Assembly: GCF_902706035.1 (NCBI RefSeq)
Contig: NZ_CACSJA010000004.1
Span: forward strand, 124,001-188,000
DNA length: 64,000 nt
Source of the DNA: Pantoea sp. 18069
GTDB taxonomy: Bacteria > Pseudomonadota > Gammaproteobacteria > Burkholderiales > Burkholderiaceae_C
Reading direction: 5' to 3'
Numbering within the stretch: the first letter of the stretch is position 1; every line of letters begins with the position of its first letter. Shown here in pieces: positions 47,978-58,469 of this stretch. Below the pieces are notes generated by a model. It made no database searches and was not told where the DNA came from. It saw only the letters and a list, made by a program, of their open reading frames with translations. A program made the position numbers and the translations under genes.

Positions 47978-49567
47978 ATGCTGCTGAAACTGCTGTTTAC
48001 ATCCCTGCTGTCCGCAGGCCTGCTGACCGTGAGTGGCGCGCAGGCCGAAACGGTGCGTTGGGCGCGTGCGTCCGATCCGACCACGCTTGACCCCCATTCC
48101 TTCAACACCGGCACCAATTTCGTGCTGCTGCACCAGATGTACGAGACCCTGGTGGGACGCGACGCCAAGGGCAAGCTGGTGCCCACGCTGGCGACTTCAT
48201 GGAAGCTCACCGCCGACCCCACGGTCTGGGAATTCAAGCTGCGCCCCGGCGTCAAGTTCCATGATGGCGCGGCGCTCACCGCCAAGGACGTGGTGTTCTC
48301 GCTGCAGCGCGCCAAGGGGCCTACGGCCCAGGTCAAGTCGCTGCTGGCCTCGATGGTCGAAGTCAAGGCGGTCGACGACCTCACGGTGCATGTCAAGACC
48401 AACGGCCCCAACCTGATCTTCCCCGACAACCTCACCAACCTGTTCATCATGAGCGAGGCCTGGGCCAAGTCCAAGGGCGCGGAAACCACGCAGGACCCGG
48501 CGAGCAGCACGGAAAATTTCGCCACGCGCAATGCCAACGGCACGGGCCCCTACCAGCTGGTGAGCCGCGAGCAGGAGGCGCGCACGGTCATGAAGGCCAA
48601 CCCCCAGTACTGGGGCAAGGGCCAGGCACCGCTGCAGATCACCGAACTGATCTATCTGCCGATCAAATCGCCGGCCACGCGCGTCGCGGCGCTGCTGTCG
48701 GGTGAAGTCGACTTCGCCCAGGACATCCCGGCGCAGGACGTCGCGCGGCTCAAGCAGGACCAGCGCCTGCGCATCAACGAAGGGCCGGAAAACCGCTCGA
48801 TCTTCCTGGGCCTCAACGTCGGCGGCAAGGAGCTCAAGTACTCGAGCGTCAAGGGCAAGAACCCGCTGGCCGACCCGCGCGTGCGCGAAGCCATCCACCT
48901 GGCCATAGACCGCGATGCGATCAAGCGCTCGGTGATGCGCGGCCTGTCGATTCCCTCGGGCATGATCGCGCCGTCCTTCGTCAATGGTTACAGCAAGGCC
49001 ATGGCGGCCTATCCCAAGGTCGATGTCGCCAAGGCCAAGCAGCTGCTTGCCGACGCGGGCTACGCCGATGGCTTCGACCTGACGCTGCACACCTCCAACG
49101 ACCGCTATGTCAACGACGAGGCGATCAGCACCGCCATCGCGGGCTTTCTGGGCCGCGTCGGCATCAAGACTTCGGTGGTCGCGCGGCCTATCGCGCAGCA
49201 AAGCGTGGCCATCAACGGCGCCGATATCGACTTCTACCTCTACGGCTGGGGCGTGCCGACCTATGACTCGGCCTATATCTTCGACTTCCTGGTGCATACG
49301 CGCGGCAAGGACGGTCGCGGCCCGACCAACGCCACGGGCTTCAGCAACGCCGCGGTCGACACCGACATCATGGCGCTGGCTTCCGAGTCCGACAAGGCCA
49401 AGCGCGACGAGATCACGAAGCGCATCTGGGACGTGGTGCAAAAGGAGCGTTTCTACATTCCGCTGCACGACCAGGTGATCCATTTCGCGTCGATCAAGCG
49501 CATCGACGTGCCCGTGCACCCGGACAACGCCGTGCTCTTCAAGGACGTGCAGCTCGGCGCGAAGTGA
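47978..49567 (+). CDS. Peptide/opine-type ABC substrate-binding protein, copy 2
   Basis: 529 residues, aligning end to end without gaps with copy 1; by eye well over 80 percent identical, so a recent tandem duplication. Signal peptide 'LLSAGLLTVSGAQA'. Family 5 motifs 'LDPHSFNTGTNFVLLHQMYE' and 'FHDGAALTAKDVVFSL'. It is 7 bases ahead of the permease genes, so this copy is the one closest in the transcript to the transporter. The two may differ in ligand preference (inference). Confidence 0.95.
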   Translation: MLLKLLFTSLLSAGLLTVSGAQAETVRWARASDPTTLDPHSFNTGTNFVLLHQMYETLVGRDAKGKLVPTLATSWKLTADPTVWEFKLRPGVKFHDGAALTAKDVVFSLQRAKGPTAQVKSLLASMVEVKAVDDLTVHVKTNGPNLIFPDNLTNLFIMSEAWAKSKGAETTQDPASSTENFATRNANGTGPYQLVSREQEARTVMKANPQYWGKGQAPLQITELIYLPIKSPATRVAALLSGEVDFAQDIPAQDVARLKQDQRLRINEGPENRSIFLGLNVGGKELKYSSVKGKNPLADPRVREAIHLAIDRDAIKRSVMRGLSIPSGMIAPSFVNGYSKAMAAYPKVDVAKAKQLLADAGYADGFDLTLHTSNDRYVNDEAISTAIAGFLGRVGIKTSVVARPIAQQSVAINGADIDFYLYGWGVPTYDSAYIFDFLVHTRGKDGRGPTNATGFSNAAVDTDIMALASESDKAKRDEITKRIWDVVQKERFYIPLHDQVIHFASIKRIDVPVHPDNAVLFKDVQLGAK

Positions 49568-49574
49568 GGCAATC

Positions 49575-50540
49575 ATGCTGGCCTATCTGTTGCGGCGCCT
49601 GGGCCAGTCGGCCCTGGTGCTGCTCGCTGTGTCCCTCATCGCCTTCATGGTGTTCCGCCATATCGGCGACCCGACGATCAGCCTGCTCGGTGAGGACGCG
49701 ACGCTCGAAGAGCGTGCGGCGCTGACCACCGAGCTGGGTTTCGACCAGCCCGTTCCGCTGCAGTACATGCACTACCTGGGCAAGGTGGTGCAGGGCGATC
49801 TGGGCGTGTCCTACCGCCTCAAGCGGCCGGTGCGCGAAGTCATTGCCGAGCGCCTGCCGGCGACGCTGGAGCTGGCGCTGATCGCCTCACTCGGCGCGCT
49901 GGTGATCGGTGTGGTGCTGGGCGTCTACACGGCCTTGAGAAGCGAGGGCTGGCTCAGCCGGTGGGTGATGACGGTGTCGCTGGTCGGCGTGTCGCTGCCC
50001 ACGTTCCTGATAGGCATAGGCCTGATCTACCTGTTCGCCGTCGAGCTGCGCTGGCTGCCGTCGTTCGGGCGGGGAACGACGGTCAGGATCGGCGGCTGGG
50101 AAACCGGCCTGCTCACGGCCTCGGGCTGGAGCGCGATCATCCTGCCGGCAATCACGCTGGGCTTCTACAACATGACGCTGATCATGCGGCTGGTGCGCGC
50201 CGAAATGCTCGAAGTGCTGCGCTCCGACTACATCCGCTTCGGCCGCGCGCGCGGCCTGCGCGAAAAGGACCTGTACTTCGGTCATGCGCTGCGCAATACG
50301 CTGATTCCGGTGATCACCATCGCCGGCCTGCAGATCGGCACGCTGATTGCGTTTTCCATCGTGACCGAAACCGTGTTCCAGTGGCCGGGCGTGGGCCTGC
50401 TGTTCATTTCGTCCATCCAGGGCGTGGACGTGCCCCTGATCGCGGCCTATCTGATGTTCATTGCGCTGCTCTATGTGCTGATCAACCTGCTGGTGGACTT
50501 TCTCTACCTGGCCGTTGACCCGCGGCTGCGCCGCCGATAA
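49575..50540 (+). CDS. Dipeptide-type ABC permease (DppB family)
   Basis: 321 residues, six transmembrane helices. 'LLRRLGQSALVLLAVSLIAF' at the N-terminus and the loop 'MLEVLRSDYIRFGRARGLRE' are hallmarks of DppB/OppB proteins. 'RNTLIPVITIAGLQIG' follows. GAGG precedes the start. Confidence 0.95.
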   Translation: MLAYLLRRLGQSALVLLAVSLIAFMVFRHIGDPTISLLGEDATLEERAALTTELGFDQPVPLQYMHYLGKVVQGDLGVSYRLKRPVREVIAERLPATLELALIASLGALVIGVVLGVYTALRSEGWLSRWVMTVSLVGVSLPTFLIGIGLIYLFAVELRWLPSFGRGTTVRIGGWETGLLTASGWSAIILPAITLGFYNMTLIMRLVRAEMLEVLRSDYIRFGRARGLREKDLYFGHALRNTLIPVITIAGLQIGTLIAFSIVTETVFQWPGVGLLFISSIQGVDVPLIAAYLMFIALLYVLINLLVDFLYLAVDPRLRRR

Positions 50541-50555
50541 CAAGGGAAATGAAAC

Positions 50556-51493
50556 ATGTCCGATGTGATCTATAGACCGGCGGCGCCGCGGCGCGGCTGG
50601 CGCCAGAGCGATTCGCCCGTGAAGCGCGCGTTCGCGCGCTCGCGCACCGTCCAGGTCGCGGCCGCGGTGCTGCTGCTGATCGTGCTGGCGACGCTGCTCG
50701 CTCCCTGGCTGGCCTGGCAGAACCCGTTCGATTCGGCGAGCCTGGAGCTCAACGACGCTTTCCTGCCGCCCTGGTCCGAAGGCATCAACGGTGCTTTCTA
50801 TGCGCTGGGCGCGGACGACCAGGGCCGCGATGTCGCCTCGGCCATCCTCTACGGCCTGCGCATGTCGGTGCTGGTCGGCGTGTCGGCCGTGCTGCTGTCG
50901 CTGTGCATAGGCGTGCCGCTGGGCCTGGTCGCGGGCTATGCGGGCGGCTGGTTCGATACCTTGCTGATGCGCATTGCCGACGTGCAGCTGACGTTTCCGG
51001 TGATCCTGGTGGCGATGCTGATCCTGGGCGTCGTGCGCGGCGTGGTGGCCGAAGGCGCGCGCGAGCAGGTCGCGGTGCTGGTGATCATTCTCGCGATCGC
51101 GCTTTCGGACTGGGTGCAGTACGCGCGCACGGTGCGCGGCGCGGTGATGGTCGAGAAGCAAAAGGACTATGTGCTGGCCGCGCAACTCATAGGCCGCAGC
51201 CGCACGGCCATTCTCACGCGCCATATCCTGCCCAACCTGCTCGCTCCCATCCTGGTGATCGCCGCGATCAGCTTCGCCCACGCCATCGTCGCCGAGTCCA
51301 CGCTGTCCTATCTGGGCGTGGGCCTGCCGCCGACCCAGCCTTCGCTGGGCACGCTGATCCGCATCGGTCAGAGCTTTCTGTTCTCGGGCGAATGGTGGAT
51401 CTTGCTGTTCCCCTCGCTGGTGCTGCTGGCCCTGGCACTGTCCGTCAATCTGGTCGGCGACTGGCTGCGCGACGCCCTGAATCCCAAGCTGCA

Positions 51494-51497
<4 letters not shown>
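50556..51497 (+). CDS. Dipeptide-type ABC permease (DppC family)
   Basis: 313 residues with an N-terminal cytosolic segment, first helix near residue 30 and the DppC signature 'ALGADDQGRDVASAILYGLR'. The EAA loop is 'KQKDYVLAAQLIGRSRTAI'. A good ribosome-binding site (AAGGGAAA) precedes it. Its stop overlaps the ATPase start (ATGA). Confidence 0.95.
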
Positions 51498-53215
<1,718 letters not shown>

Positions 53216-53225
53216 GGCAGCAGGG

Positions 53226-53261
53226 TTTTCTGGCCAATAGCTGCGGCAATTGGCCAGAAAA
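53226..53261. repeat. Perfect 13-bp inverted repeat after the ABC operon
   Basis: ttttctggccaat (53226-53238) and its exact complement attggccagaaaa (53249-53261) around a 10-base loop, 11 bases after the operon stop. It forms a very stable hairpin but lacks a T run on either strand, so a classical terminator is not certain. Confidence 0.8.
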
Positions 53262-53418
53262 GACGCCTTGAGGCCTGTGCATGCACCTTCCCCCGATCCC
53301 GCCCGGGGATCCGTATGGCATTGGATTTTCAGGAAATGGGCGCGCGGCTCAGCGGTTGCTTCACGCGATATTCGACACCGGCCATCGTCGGTTTCGCCGG
53401 TCGCCGAGAGCGTGTCAT

Positions 53419-53805
53419 TCAATTGCCCGTATGAACAAATTGCGCCAGATATGTTTCGATGATGCGCGGGATTCTTGAAAACAATTTTTGAAATCGATGG
53501 AGGAGAGCGGGGCGTTGCCGCAGGTCGATGATGTGCCGTGGGCAGTGGGTGACCAGCTTGGGCGCGGCCTGCCTCACCCCGTTGAAACAGGTTGCCTGTC
53601 CCTGGCATTGCGCTTCGCTTGCGGCGCTGCTCACCTCCATGACCTCGTCGGTGGTCCTGTTCTTGACCAGGATATCTCCCCGCAAACAGCGGCGCGATTT
53701 TCGGCGCTCATGCGACCTGCATGGTGCCGGGAGGGACGTGCCCTGGGTACTGCGCCAGCCTGTCAGCGCAAAAGCAGATATCCAATATCTGGCTGGAAGC
53801 TTCAT
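53419..53805 (-). CDS. Small hypothetical protein with exported-looking N-terminus
   Basis: 128 residues, unrecognised. A very strong Shine-Dalgarno (GGGAGGAG) lies 2 bases upstream of the ATG at 53805. The N-terminus 'MKLPARYWISAFALTGW' looks like a lipoprotein signal in which the lipobox Cys has been replaced by Trp, so the gene may be decaying or carry a small local frame disturbance. The middle contains 'RGDILVKNRTTDEVMEVSSA' and paired Cys residues ('AQCQGQATCFNG'). It sits between the ABC operon and the AT-rich toxin region. No function is proposed. Confidence 0.5.
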   Translation of the reverse strand: MKLPARYWISAFALTGWRSTQGTSLPAPCRSHERRKSRRCLRGDILVKNRTTDEVMEVSSAASEAQCQGQATCFNGVRQAAPKLVTHCPRHIIDLRQRPALLHRFQKLFSRIPRIIETYLAQFVHTGN

Positions 53806-54494
53806 CGCTCCTCCCTGTGAGATGGGTTGCTGGTGCGTGCCGCCGCCGCGCGCAGGCCAAGAGGCGTTGTCTGCAGGTGCGCGGCAAACGTGACGGGCGC
53901 AAAGGGGAAATCGGCTGCCGGGTCGGCAGTCGCGCTGGCAACACATAGGTAACCCCCATGGGGCGCGAGTTCCTTGCGCGCAGCGCTTTGTCGGCCAGCG
54001 CCGTGCAAGAAGGGGCGTAACGGGCGCGCCTGCACTCCCGCAAGCCGCGATCGAGCAGAGCCGATGGCGCGCAGCCCGCCAAGCCTTCAGCGGCCGCACG
54101 CGACCCACCCTCCATGCAGACGAGCGTCTGCTGATTCGGGTCGCCGCTTGTCATGGCCCGCTTCGCCGGCACGGCTCTGCATCGGCAAAGGGAATGCGGC
54201 GCAACGCCCTGACGACCTGGTCAAGAGTGCGGCATGGAGCTGTTCATGCAGTCGTCAGAGGCTCCGCTGGACAACGCAGCCAGACGAGCAACCGGATGCG
54301 CGACGAATTGCTTCTCGAAAAACGTATAAAACTATCAATAAGTAAAATCAATTGATGGAACCTATCGATCACTCAGGGTACATACCCCTTGCTTGTGCTC
54401 TTGTTCAAAGGCATGCCAAGCCGTCAGGAACAGCCAGGGATCAACAGCCTTCCCAAACAAATACCGACCATCTTTAAATAACACTTGAACTAAG
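53806..54494. other. Gene-poor transition zone into AT-rich DNA
   Basis: 689 bases with no gene I can support. Open frames exist on the minus strand (for example 53708-54172) but none has a recognisable domain or credible start. Base composition changes abruptly near 54310, from GC-rich to AT-rich, which marks the left edge of the imported segment carrying the DarT-like gene. Confidence 0.6.
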
Positions 54495-55205
54495 ATGCCA
54501 GATTTCAAAAAATCACAATATATTTACCACATTACTGCATTGGATAATATTCCAGGCATTTTAATGGCTGGAGGGATCAAATGCAGAAGCGACTTGGAGT
54601 CAGATGACTTCAATGATGTCGCCAGCGACTCGATAATCGGCAAAAGAGCCGAATATGGACTGGATAAATTTGTGCCATTTCATTGGGTTTACGGCAGCGA
54701 ATTTGACTATTCCATACACAAAGGCTATAAAGATACAGAATTTGCTTATATTGCAATTGACCGAAATATCGCAAAAAAAGAAAACTGGAAAGTTATTCCG
54801 CAGCACCCGCTGGCAGGCGGAAAAGCCCCGGAAATTCTTGATTATTCCATTGGATTCAATAAGATCGATTGGAATTACATGAAGCCGCATTATCAATATT
54901 ACGAAGGATTGTATAGCTACAAAAACCAGCTAACAACCATGGCTGAGTGTCTTGCTCCCAAAACGGTGGCAACAAGCAAATTTGCCAAAATATTTGTGAG
55001 CAGCGAAGATGCGCTCAATGCCCTCTTGGGGGATTTCGAAGACGAATTTTCCGAAGATACAGATGAAGATGATTTTTCTCTCTATGAATATTGGGCAAAA
55101 GATCAATCCCCAAGTGATGATTTATGCGATTTGGAAAGCGTTTTTGAAAACCTTCCAGATGATTTGTTCGAGATTTGCCCAAGTATGTTTAAATATTACA
55201 ATTGA
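54495..55205 (+). CDS. darT: DarT-like DNA ADP-ribosyltransferase toxin (DUF4433 family)
   Basis: Predicted toxin attaching ADP-ribose from NAD+ to single-stranded DNA bases, as known for DarT of DarTG systems used in phage defence. 236 residues. Recognisable family features: 'YIYHITALDNIPGILMAGGI' at the N-terminus, Arg51 in 'GKRAEYGLDKFVPFHW' (compare the 'DYVPFY' segment of DarT), and Glu151 in 'LTTMAECLAPKTVA', matching the catalytic Glu of the 'QAEFL' motif. Unusually, residues about 177-236 form a strongly acidic tail (20 Asp/Glu, 2 Lys). The gene is AT-rich, unlike everything around it, and has only a weak ribosome-binding site. Macrodomain gene follows 20 bases later. Confidence 0.82.
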   Translation: MPDFKKSQYIYHITALDNIPGILMAGGIKCRSDLESDDFNDVASDSIIGKRAEYGLDKFVPFHWVYGSEFDYSIHKGYKDTEFAYIAIDRNIAKKENWKVIPQHPLAGGKAPEILDYSIGFNKIDWNYMKPHYQYYEGLYSYKNQLTTMAECLAPKTVATSKFAKIFVSSEDALNALLGDFEDEFSEDTDEDDFSLYEYWAKDQSPSDDLCDLESVFENLPDDLFEICPSMFKYYN

Positions 55206-55225
55206 GTATGCACATCATTCAATAA

Positions 55226-55684
55226 ATGATAAAAATCACCCGGGGTAATTTACTAGAGGCCCCAGCAGAGGCCTTGGTCAACACCGTCAACACGGTCGGG
55301 GTGATGGGCAAAGGCATCGCGCTGATGTTTAAAGAGCGCTTCGACGGAAATTTTCGCCTCTATGCGGCCGCTTGCAAAGCCAGCCAGGTGCAGACCGGCA
55401 AGATGTTTGTGACGCAGGTCAATGAGCTGTATGGGCCGCGTTGGATCGTCAACTTTCCGACCAAACAGCATTGGCGTGCGCCATCGCGCATGGAATGGGT
55501 CGTTGCCGGGCTGCAGGACCTTCGGCGCTTTCTGCTCGAGCAGCAGGTCAAGTCGATTGCCATTCCGCCGTTGGGTGCGGGCAATGGGGGTCTGCAATGG
55601 GCTGCTGTGCGCGCGCAAATTGAGCAGGCGCTGGGAGACCTGGACACAGAAATTCTGCTGTTCGAGCCGACTGAGCAGTGCTAA
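55226..55684 (+). CDS. darG: DarG-like macrodomain antitoxin, without C-terminal domain
   Basis: Predicted DNA ADP-ribosyl glycohydrolase that removes DarT marks. 152 residues forming only the macrodomain: '[20 protein letters not shown]', '[16 protein letters not shown]' (with the conserved Lys) and '[15 protein letters not shown]'. Known DarG proteins have a further C-terminal domain of about 200 residues that binds DarT; it is absent here, and nothing resembling it is seen after the stop. The gene is more GC-rich than darT, close to genome average. It could be a truncated DarG or a naturally short macrodomain partner. Confidence 0.85.
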   Translation: MIKITRGNLLEAPAEALVNTVNTVGVMGKGIALMFKERFDGNFRLYAAACKASQVQTGKMFVTQVNELYGPRWIVNFPTKQHWRAPSRMEWVVAGLQDLRRFLLEQQVKSIAIPPLGAGNGGLQWAAVRAQIEQALGDLDTEILLFEPTEQC

Positions 55685-55744
55685 AACGTCGCCAAGCGTA
55701 CCTGGGCCAAATATACGCTTGCCGAGCAAGCGCGGGGAGTCATA

Positions 55745-55830
55745 CACCAGCGCCGGGCCGCCCCAAGGCAGCGGACAACCTCCTCGGGGGGCCGCGACCC
55801 GCGCAGCGGCGCAGCGTGGGGGCCATTGTT
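55745..55830 (-). repeat. GC-rich intergenic repeat typical of Comamonadaceae
   Basis: On the minus strand it reads 'cccccacgctgcgccgctg' followed by CCCCCCGAGGAGG-type and 'cttggggcggcccgg' arms that pair. I recall similar sequences as abundant intergenic elements in this family (memory, not searched). It lies downstream of the DUF4136 lipoprotein gene in that gene's orientation and bounds the DarTG segment on the right. Confidence 0.5.
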
Positions 55831-55897
55831 TTCAATGTGCATGCCCAATATCCCGCACGCGCACTGATCAGCCTATGCGGTTTCAGGGCAGGGCCGC

Positions 55898-56572
55898 TCA
55901 CGGCCGCGCGGGCACCGGCTGCGGTACGGACACAGGTGCCGGCGTGGCCGGCCCCGACACCGGCAGCGGCGTACGCACCTGGCGCGTGCCTTGTGGCGGG
56001 TTGGGGAAACCGCTGAGCGCGGCGTCGAACAGCACGCCGAAAATCGCCGGATCATTGGTCCAGACGTCTTCATGCACGGCCGAGGTCTCGTAGACGATGC
56101 GTTGCGTGCGCTGCTCGCGCATCACGACGCTCACTGCGCGGTAATGCAGCAGCGGCGGTGTATCGAACATGAAGCCGCCAAAGCCCATGCCCCAGCCCGC
56201 GCCGCGGCCAAAGCCCAGGCCCCAGTTCCAGCGCGGGCCGTAGGGGGCATAAGGGCCGTAGTAGGCGGCCATGTCGCGGGTGTAGCGGGCCTGGGCGCCG
56301 ATCTGTACCACCAGGCTGCCCTGGCTGTCGTCGCGCTGCAGTCCGGCCTTGGCCAGCGACTGCTGGGCCAGCGCCTCTATGCTTGCGAACTGCGGTGCGT
56401 TCGCCTGTTGCGACGGCAGCAGCTCGAGCCGGTAAGTGGGCGGCGAGGGCAGGGCCGCGAGCGTGGAGAAGCTCTGCACATCGCTTTGCACGTCGCGCAC
56501 GCTGGCGCAGCCCGCGAGCAGCGCGGCGCAACCGAGCACCGTCAGGGAGAGTTTCCAGCGGGTGGATGCCAT
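55898..56572 (-). CDS. DUF4136-type lipoprotein
   Basis: 224 residues. Signal with lipobox 'LTVLGCAALLAGCASVRD', so lipidated. The domain resembles DUF4136 ('YRLELLPSQQANAPQFASIEALAQQSL', 'GSLVVQIGAQARYTRD', 'ERTQRIVYETSA'-like). An aromatic/Gly-rich insertion 'RWNWGLGFGRGAGWGMGFGG' sits in the middle and the C-terminus is Pro-rich. Function unknown. AAGGAA precedes the ATG by eight bases. 83 bases downstream of ttcA. Confidence 0.8.
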   Translation of the reverse strand: MASTRWKLSLTVLGCAALLAGCASVRDVQSDVQSFSTLAALPSPPTYRLELLPSQQANAPQFASIEALAQQSLAKAGLQRDDSQGSLVVQIGAQARYTRDMAAYYGPYAPYGPRWNWGLGFGRGAGWGMGFGGFMFDTPPLLHYRAVSVVMREQRTQRIVYETSAVHEDVWTNDPAIFGVLFDAALSGFPNPPQGTRQVRTPLPVSGPATPAPVSVPQPVPARP

Positions 56573-56655
56573 GGCATATTCCTTCGCTCGCTGTGCAAAA
56601 CCGGGGTGCAGAGGTGGCGAGCAGACACCTTTTGCACCCTGACGACGCGGCCCGG

Positions 56656-57615
56656 TCAGGACAGCTGGACGACCTGGACCCCGGGCAGCGTGGCCGCGGC
56701 CGGGAATTCCTCGTGGTCGAACGCCATGTCGCCGTCGGGGTTCGCAATGCCCGTGGCCCTGGCGTTCTTGAAGTCGTGCAGCTTCGGGTCCAGCATATGC
56801 GTTGTCACCACATTCTGCATTGCGCGGAACATGTTCTCGATGCGGCCCGGGTGCTTTTTCTCCCATTCGCGCAGCATTTCGCCCACGGCCACGCGCTGCA
56901 GGCCGTCCTGGCTGCCGCAGAGGTTGCAGGGAATGATGGGGAAGTTCTGCGACTTCGCCCAGCGTTCCGTGTCCTTCTCGGGCACATAGGCCAGCGGGCG
57001 GATCACCACATGCTTGCCGTCGTCGCTGACCAGCTTGGGCGGCATGCCCTTGATGCGCCCGCCATAGAACATGTTGAGCAGCAGTGTCTGCAGGATGTCG
57101 TCGCGGTGGTGGCCGAGCGCTATTTTTGTGCAGCCCAGCTGGTCGGCCACCTTGTACAGGATGGCGCGGCGCAGGCGGCTGCACAGGCCGCAGGTGGTCT
57201 TGCCTTCGGGAATCACGCGCTTGACGACGCTGTAGGTGTCCTGCGTCTCGATGTGGAACGGCACGCCCAGGCCCTTGAGGTACTCGGGCAGGATATGGTC
57301 GGGAAAGCCGGGCTGCTTCTGGTCGAGGTTGACGGCCACGAGCTCGAACTTCACGGGTGCGCGCCGCTGCATCTTCAGCAGGATGTCGAGCATGGTGTAG
57401 CTGTCCTTGCCGCCGGACATGCAGACCATGATCTTGTCGCCTTCCTCGATCATGTTGAAGTCGGTGATCGCGCGGCCGACCTCACGGCACAGGCGCTTCT
57501 CGAGCTTGTGCTGCTCGCGTTCGATCTTGATGCCCGCGGCCTTGGCGGCGGCGGCGGCATCGTCGGCGGCGGGCGCTTCGTCTATCCAGGGGTTGTGTTC
57601 TGTCGTGGCGTTCAT
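56656..57615 (-). CDS. ttcA: tRNA 2-thiocytidine biosynthesis protein TtcA
   Basis: ATP-pyrophosphatase-type enzyme with an Fe-S cluster that thiolates C32 of some tRNAs. 319 residues. PP-loop '[18 protein letters not shown]' near residue 65; cluster/catalytic Cys pairs '[11 protein letters not shown]' and '[14 protein letters not shown]'. '[20 protein letters not shown]' is also diagnostic. A 27-residue Ala-rich N-terminal extension is usual in Burkholderiales. It begins 7 bases after the folB stop, so it likely ends the folB operon. Confidence 0.97.
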   Translation of the reverse strand: MNATTEHNPWIDEAPAADDAAAAAKAAGIKIEREQHKLEKRLCREVGRAITDFNMIEEGDKIMVCMSGGKDSYTMLDILLKMQRRAPVKFELVAVNLDQKQPGFPDHILPEYLKGLGVPFHIETQDTYSVVKRVIPEGKTTCGLCSRLRRAILYKVADQLGCTKIALGHHRDDILQTLLLNMFYGGRIKGMPPKLVSDDGKHVVIRPLAYVPEKDTERWAKSQNFPIIPCNLCGSQDGLQRVAVGEMLREWEKKHPGRIENMFRAMQNVVTTHMLDPKLHDFKNARATGIANPDGDMAFDHEEFPAAATLPGVQVVQLS

Positions 57616-57622
57616 CGGGGGC

Positions 57623-57997
57623 TCACCATTGTCCGGTTTCAATGCGGATGGCGACTTCGCAGTCGTCAAAGATTTCGAGTTTTGCAATTTTCACGCGAAC
57701 GCCGCGCACGCCAGGTAACAACATCAAACGCTGGGCGAGCTTGCCTATCAGGCTCTCGAGCAGGTTGACATGTTCGGCCGTGCACTCGTCGATGATGATC
57801 TGGCGCACCTTGCGGTAGTCGAGCACATGGCCGATGTCGTCGTCCTTGGGGCGCAGGGCCTGCGGTCCGAGGTTCAACTCGGCATCGACCTGTATCGGTT
57901 GGGGCGAGGTCTTCTCATGGGCAAGAATGCCCAGGTTGGCGTCAAATCGCAAACCGGTCAGGTTCAGGGTTTGGCTGCCCACAGCAGCTGAGTTCAT
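57623..57997 (-). CDS. folB: Dihydroneopterin aldolase family protein (FolB), second copy
   Basis: 124 residues of the tunnel fold. Catalyses aldol cleavage of 7,8-dihydroneopterin in folate synthesis, or epimerisation if FolX-like. '[20 protein letters not shown]' carries the conserved Glu, and Lys in '[17 protein letters not shown]' fits the catalytic position. Starts within the stop of the upstream folB-like gene (ATGA). Confidence 0.88.
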   Translation of the reverse strand: MNSAAVGSQTLNLTGLRFDANLGILAHEKTSPQPIQVDAELNLGPQALRPKDDDIGHVLDYRKVRQIIIDECTAEHVNLLESLIGKLAQRLMLLPGVRGVRVKIAKLEIFDDCEVAIRIETGQW

Positions 57998-58428
57998 GAT
58001 GGAAAGGAAAGAAGTTCGGCCGCGTTCGGCTTGATGGTGAAGACTTCCACGCCGACCGCGGCGCAGTCGGGGTAGACGTCGGGCTTGCTGGTCGCCACGC
58101 GTGCGGCCACCACCTGGGGGTGGGCCAGCAGCGTCTGCAGCAGGGCGTCGCACAGCGTTTCCTGCAGCGCGATATGGCCGCGCGTGACTTCGCGCTGCAC
58201 GGCTTCGCGCACGAAATCGTAGTCGACGACTTCGTGCAGCGCGTCGGTGCTGGGCGTGGTCGCGCGCAGCGGCACATACAGGTCGATGTCGAAGCGCATG
58301 CGTTGGGGCGCGGCGCGCTCGAAGTCGTGGATGCCGATCGAGACCTGCTTTTCGAGGCCTTGCAGGAACAGCCGCCGACATTGCAGCAGAAGATCATGCG
58401 CGGCAATGCGCGGCGGGGATTCGGTCAT
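57994..58428 (-). CDS. Dihydroneopterin aldolase family protein, first copy
   Basis: 144 residues from ATG 58428. Same fold: 'QVSIGIHDFERAAPQRMRFDI' with the active-site Glu, 'VVDYDFVREAVQREV' and 'VAARVATSKPDVYPDCAAVGVEVF' with the Lys. A GTG at 58473 overlapping the SDR stop (GTGA) would add 15 residues and couple translation; neither start has a good ribosome-binding site. It differs clearly from its neighbour, so one may be the aldolase and the other an epimerase or monapterin enzyme (inference). Confidence 0.85.
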   Translation of the reverse strand: MTESPPRIAAHDLLLQCRRLFLQGLEKQVSIGIHDFERAAPQRMRFDIDLYVPLRATTPSTDALHEVVDYDFVREAVQREVTRGHIALQETLCDALLQTLLAHPQVVAARVATSKPDVYPDCAAVGVEVFTIKPNAAELLSFPS

Positions 58429-58469
58429 GGTGAAAGGCCAAGGCAGGGGTGGGCGGGACAGTGCGCGAT

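Noticed and set aside
53708-54172. Minus-strand open frame of 154 codons near the toxin module
   Set aside because: No domain, no credible start, and it overlaps a frame with a much better ribosome-binding site. I could not tell its reading frame from its competitors.
54495-55684. Possible prophage or plasmid remnant around the DarT-like gene
   Set aside because: No integrase, capsid, replication or partition gene is seen; only the composition change and the toxin-antitoxin-like pair support transfer.
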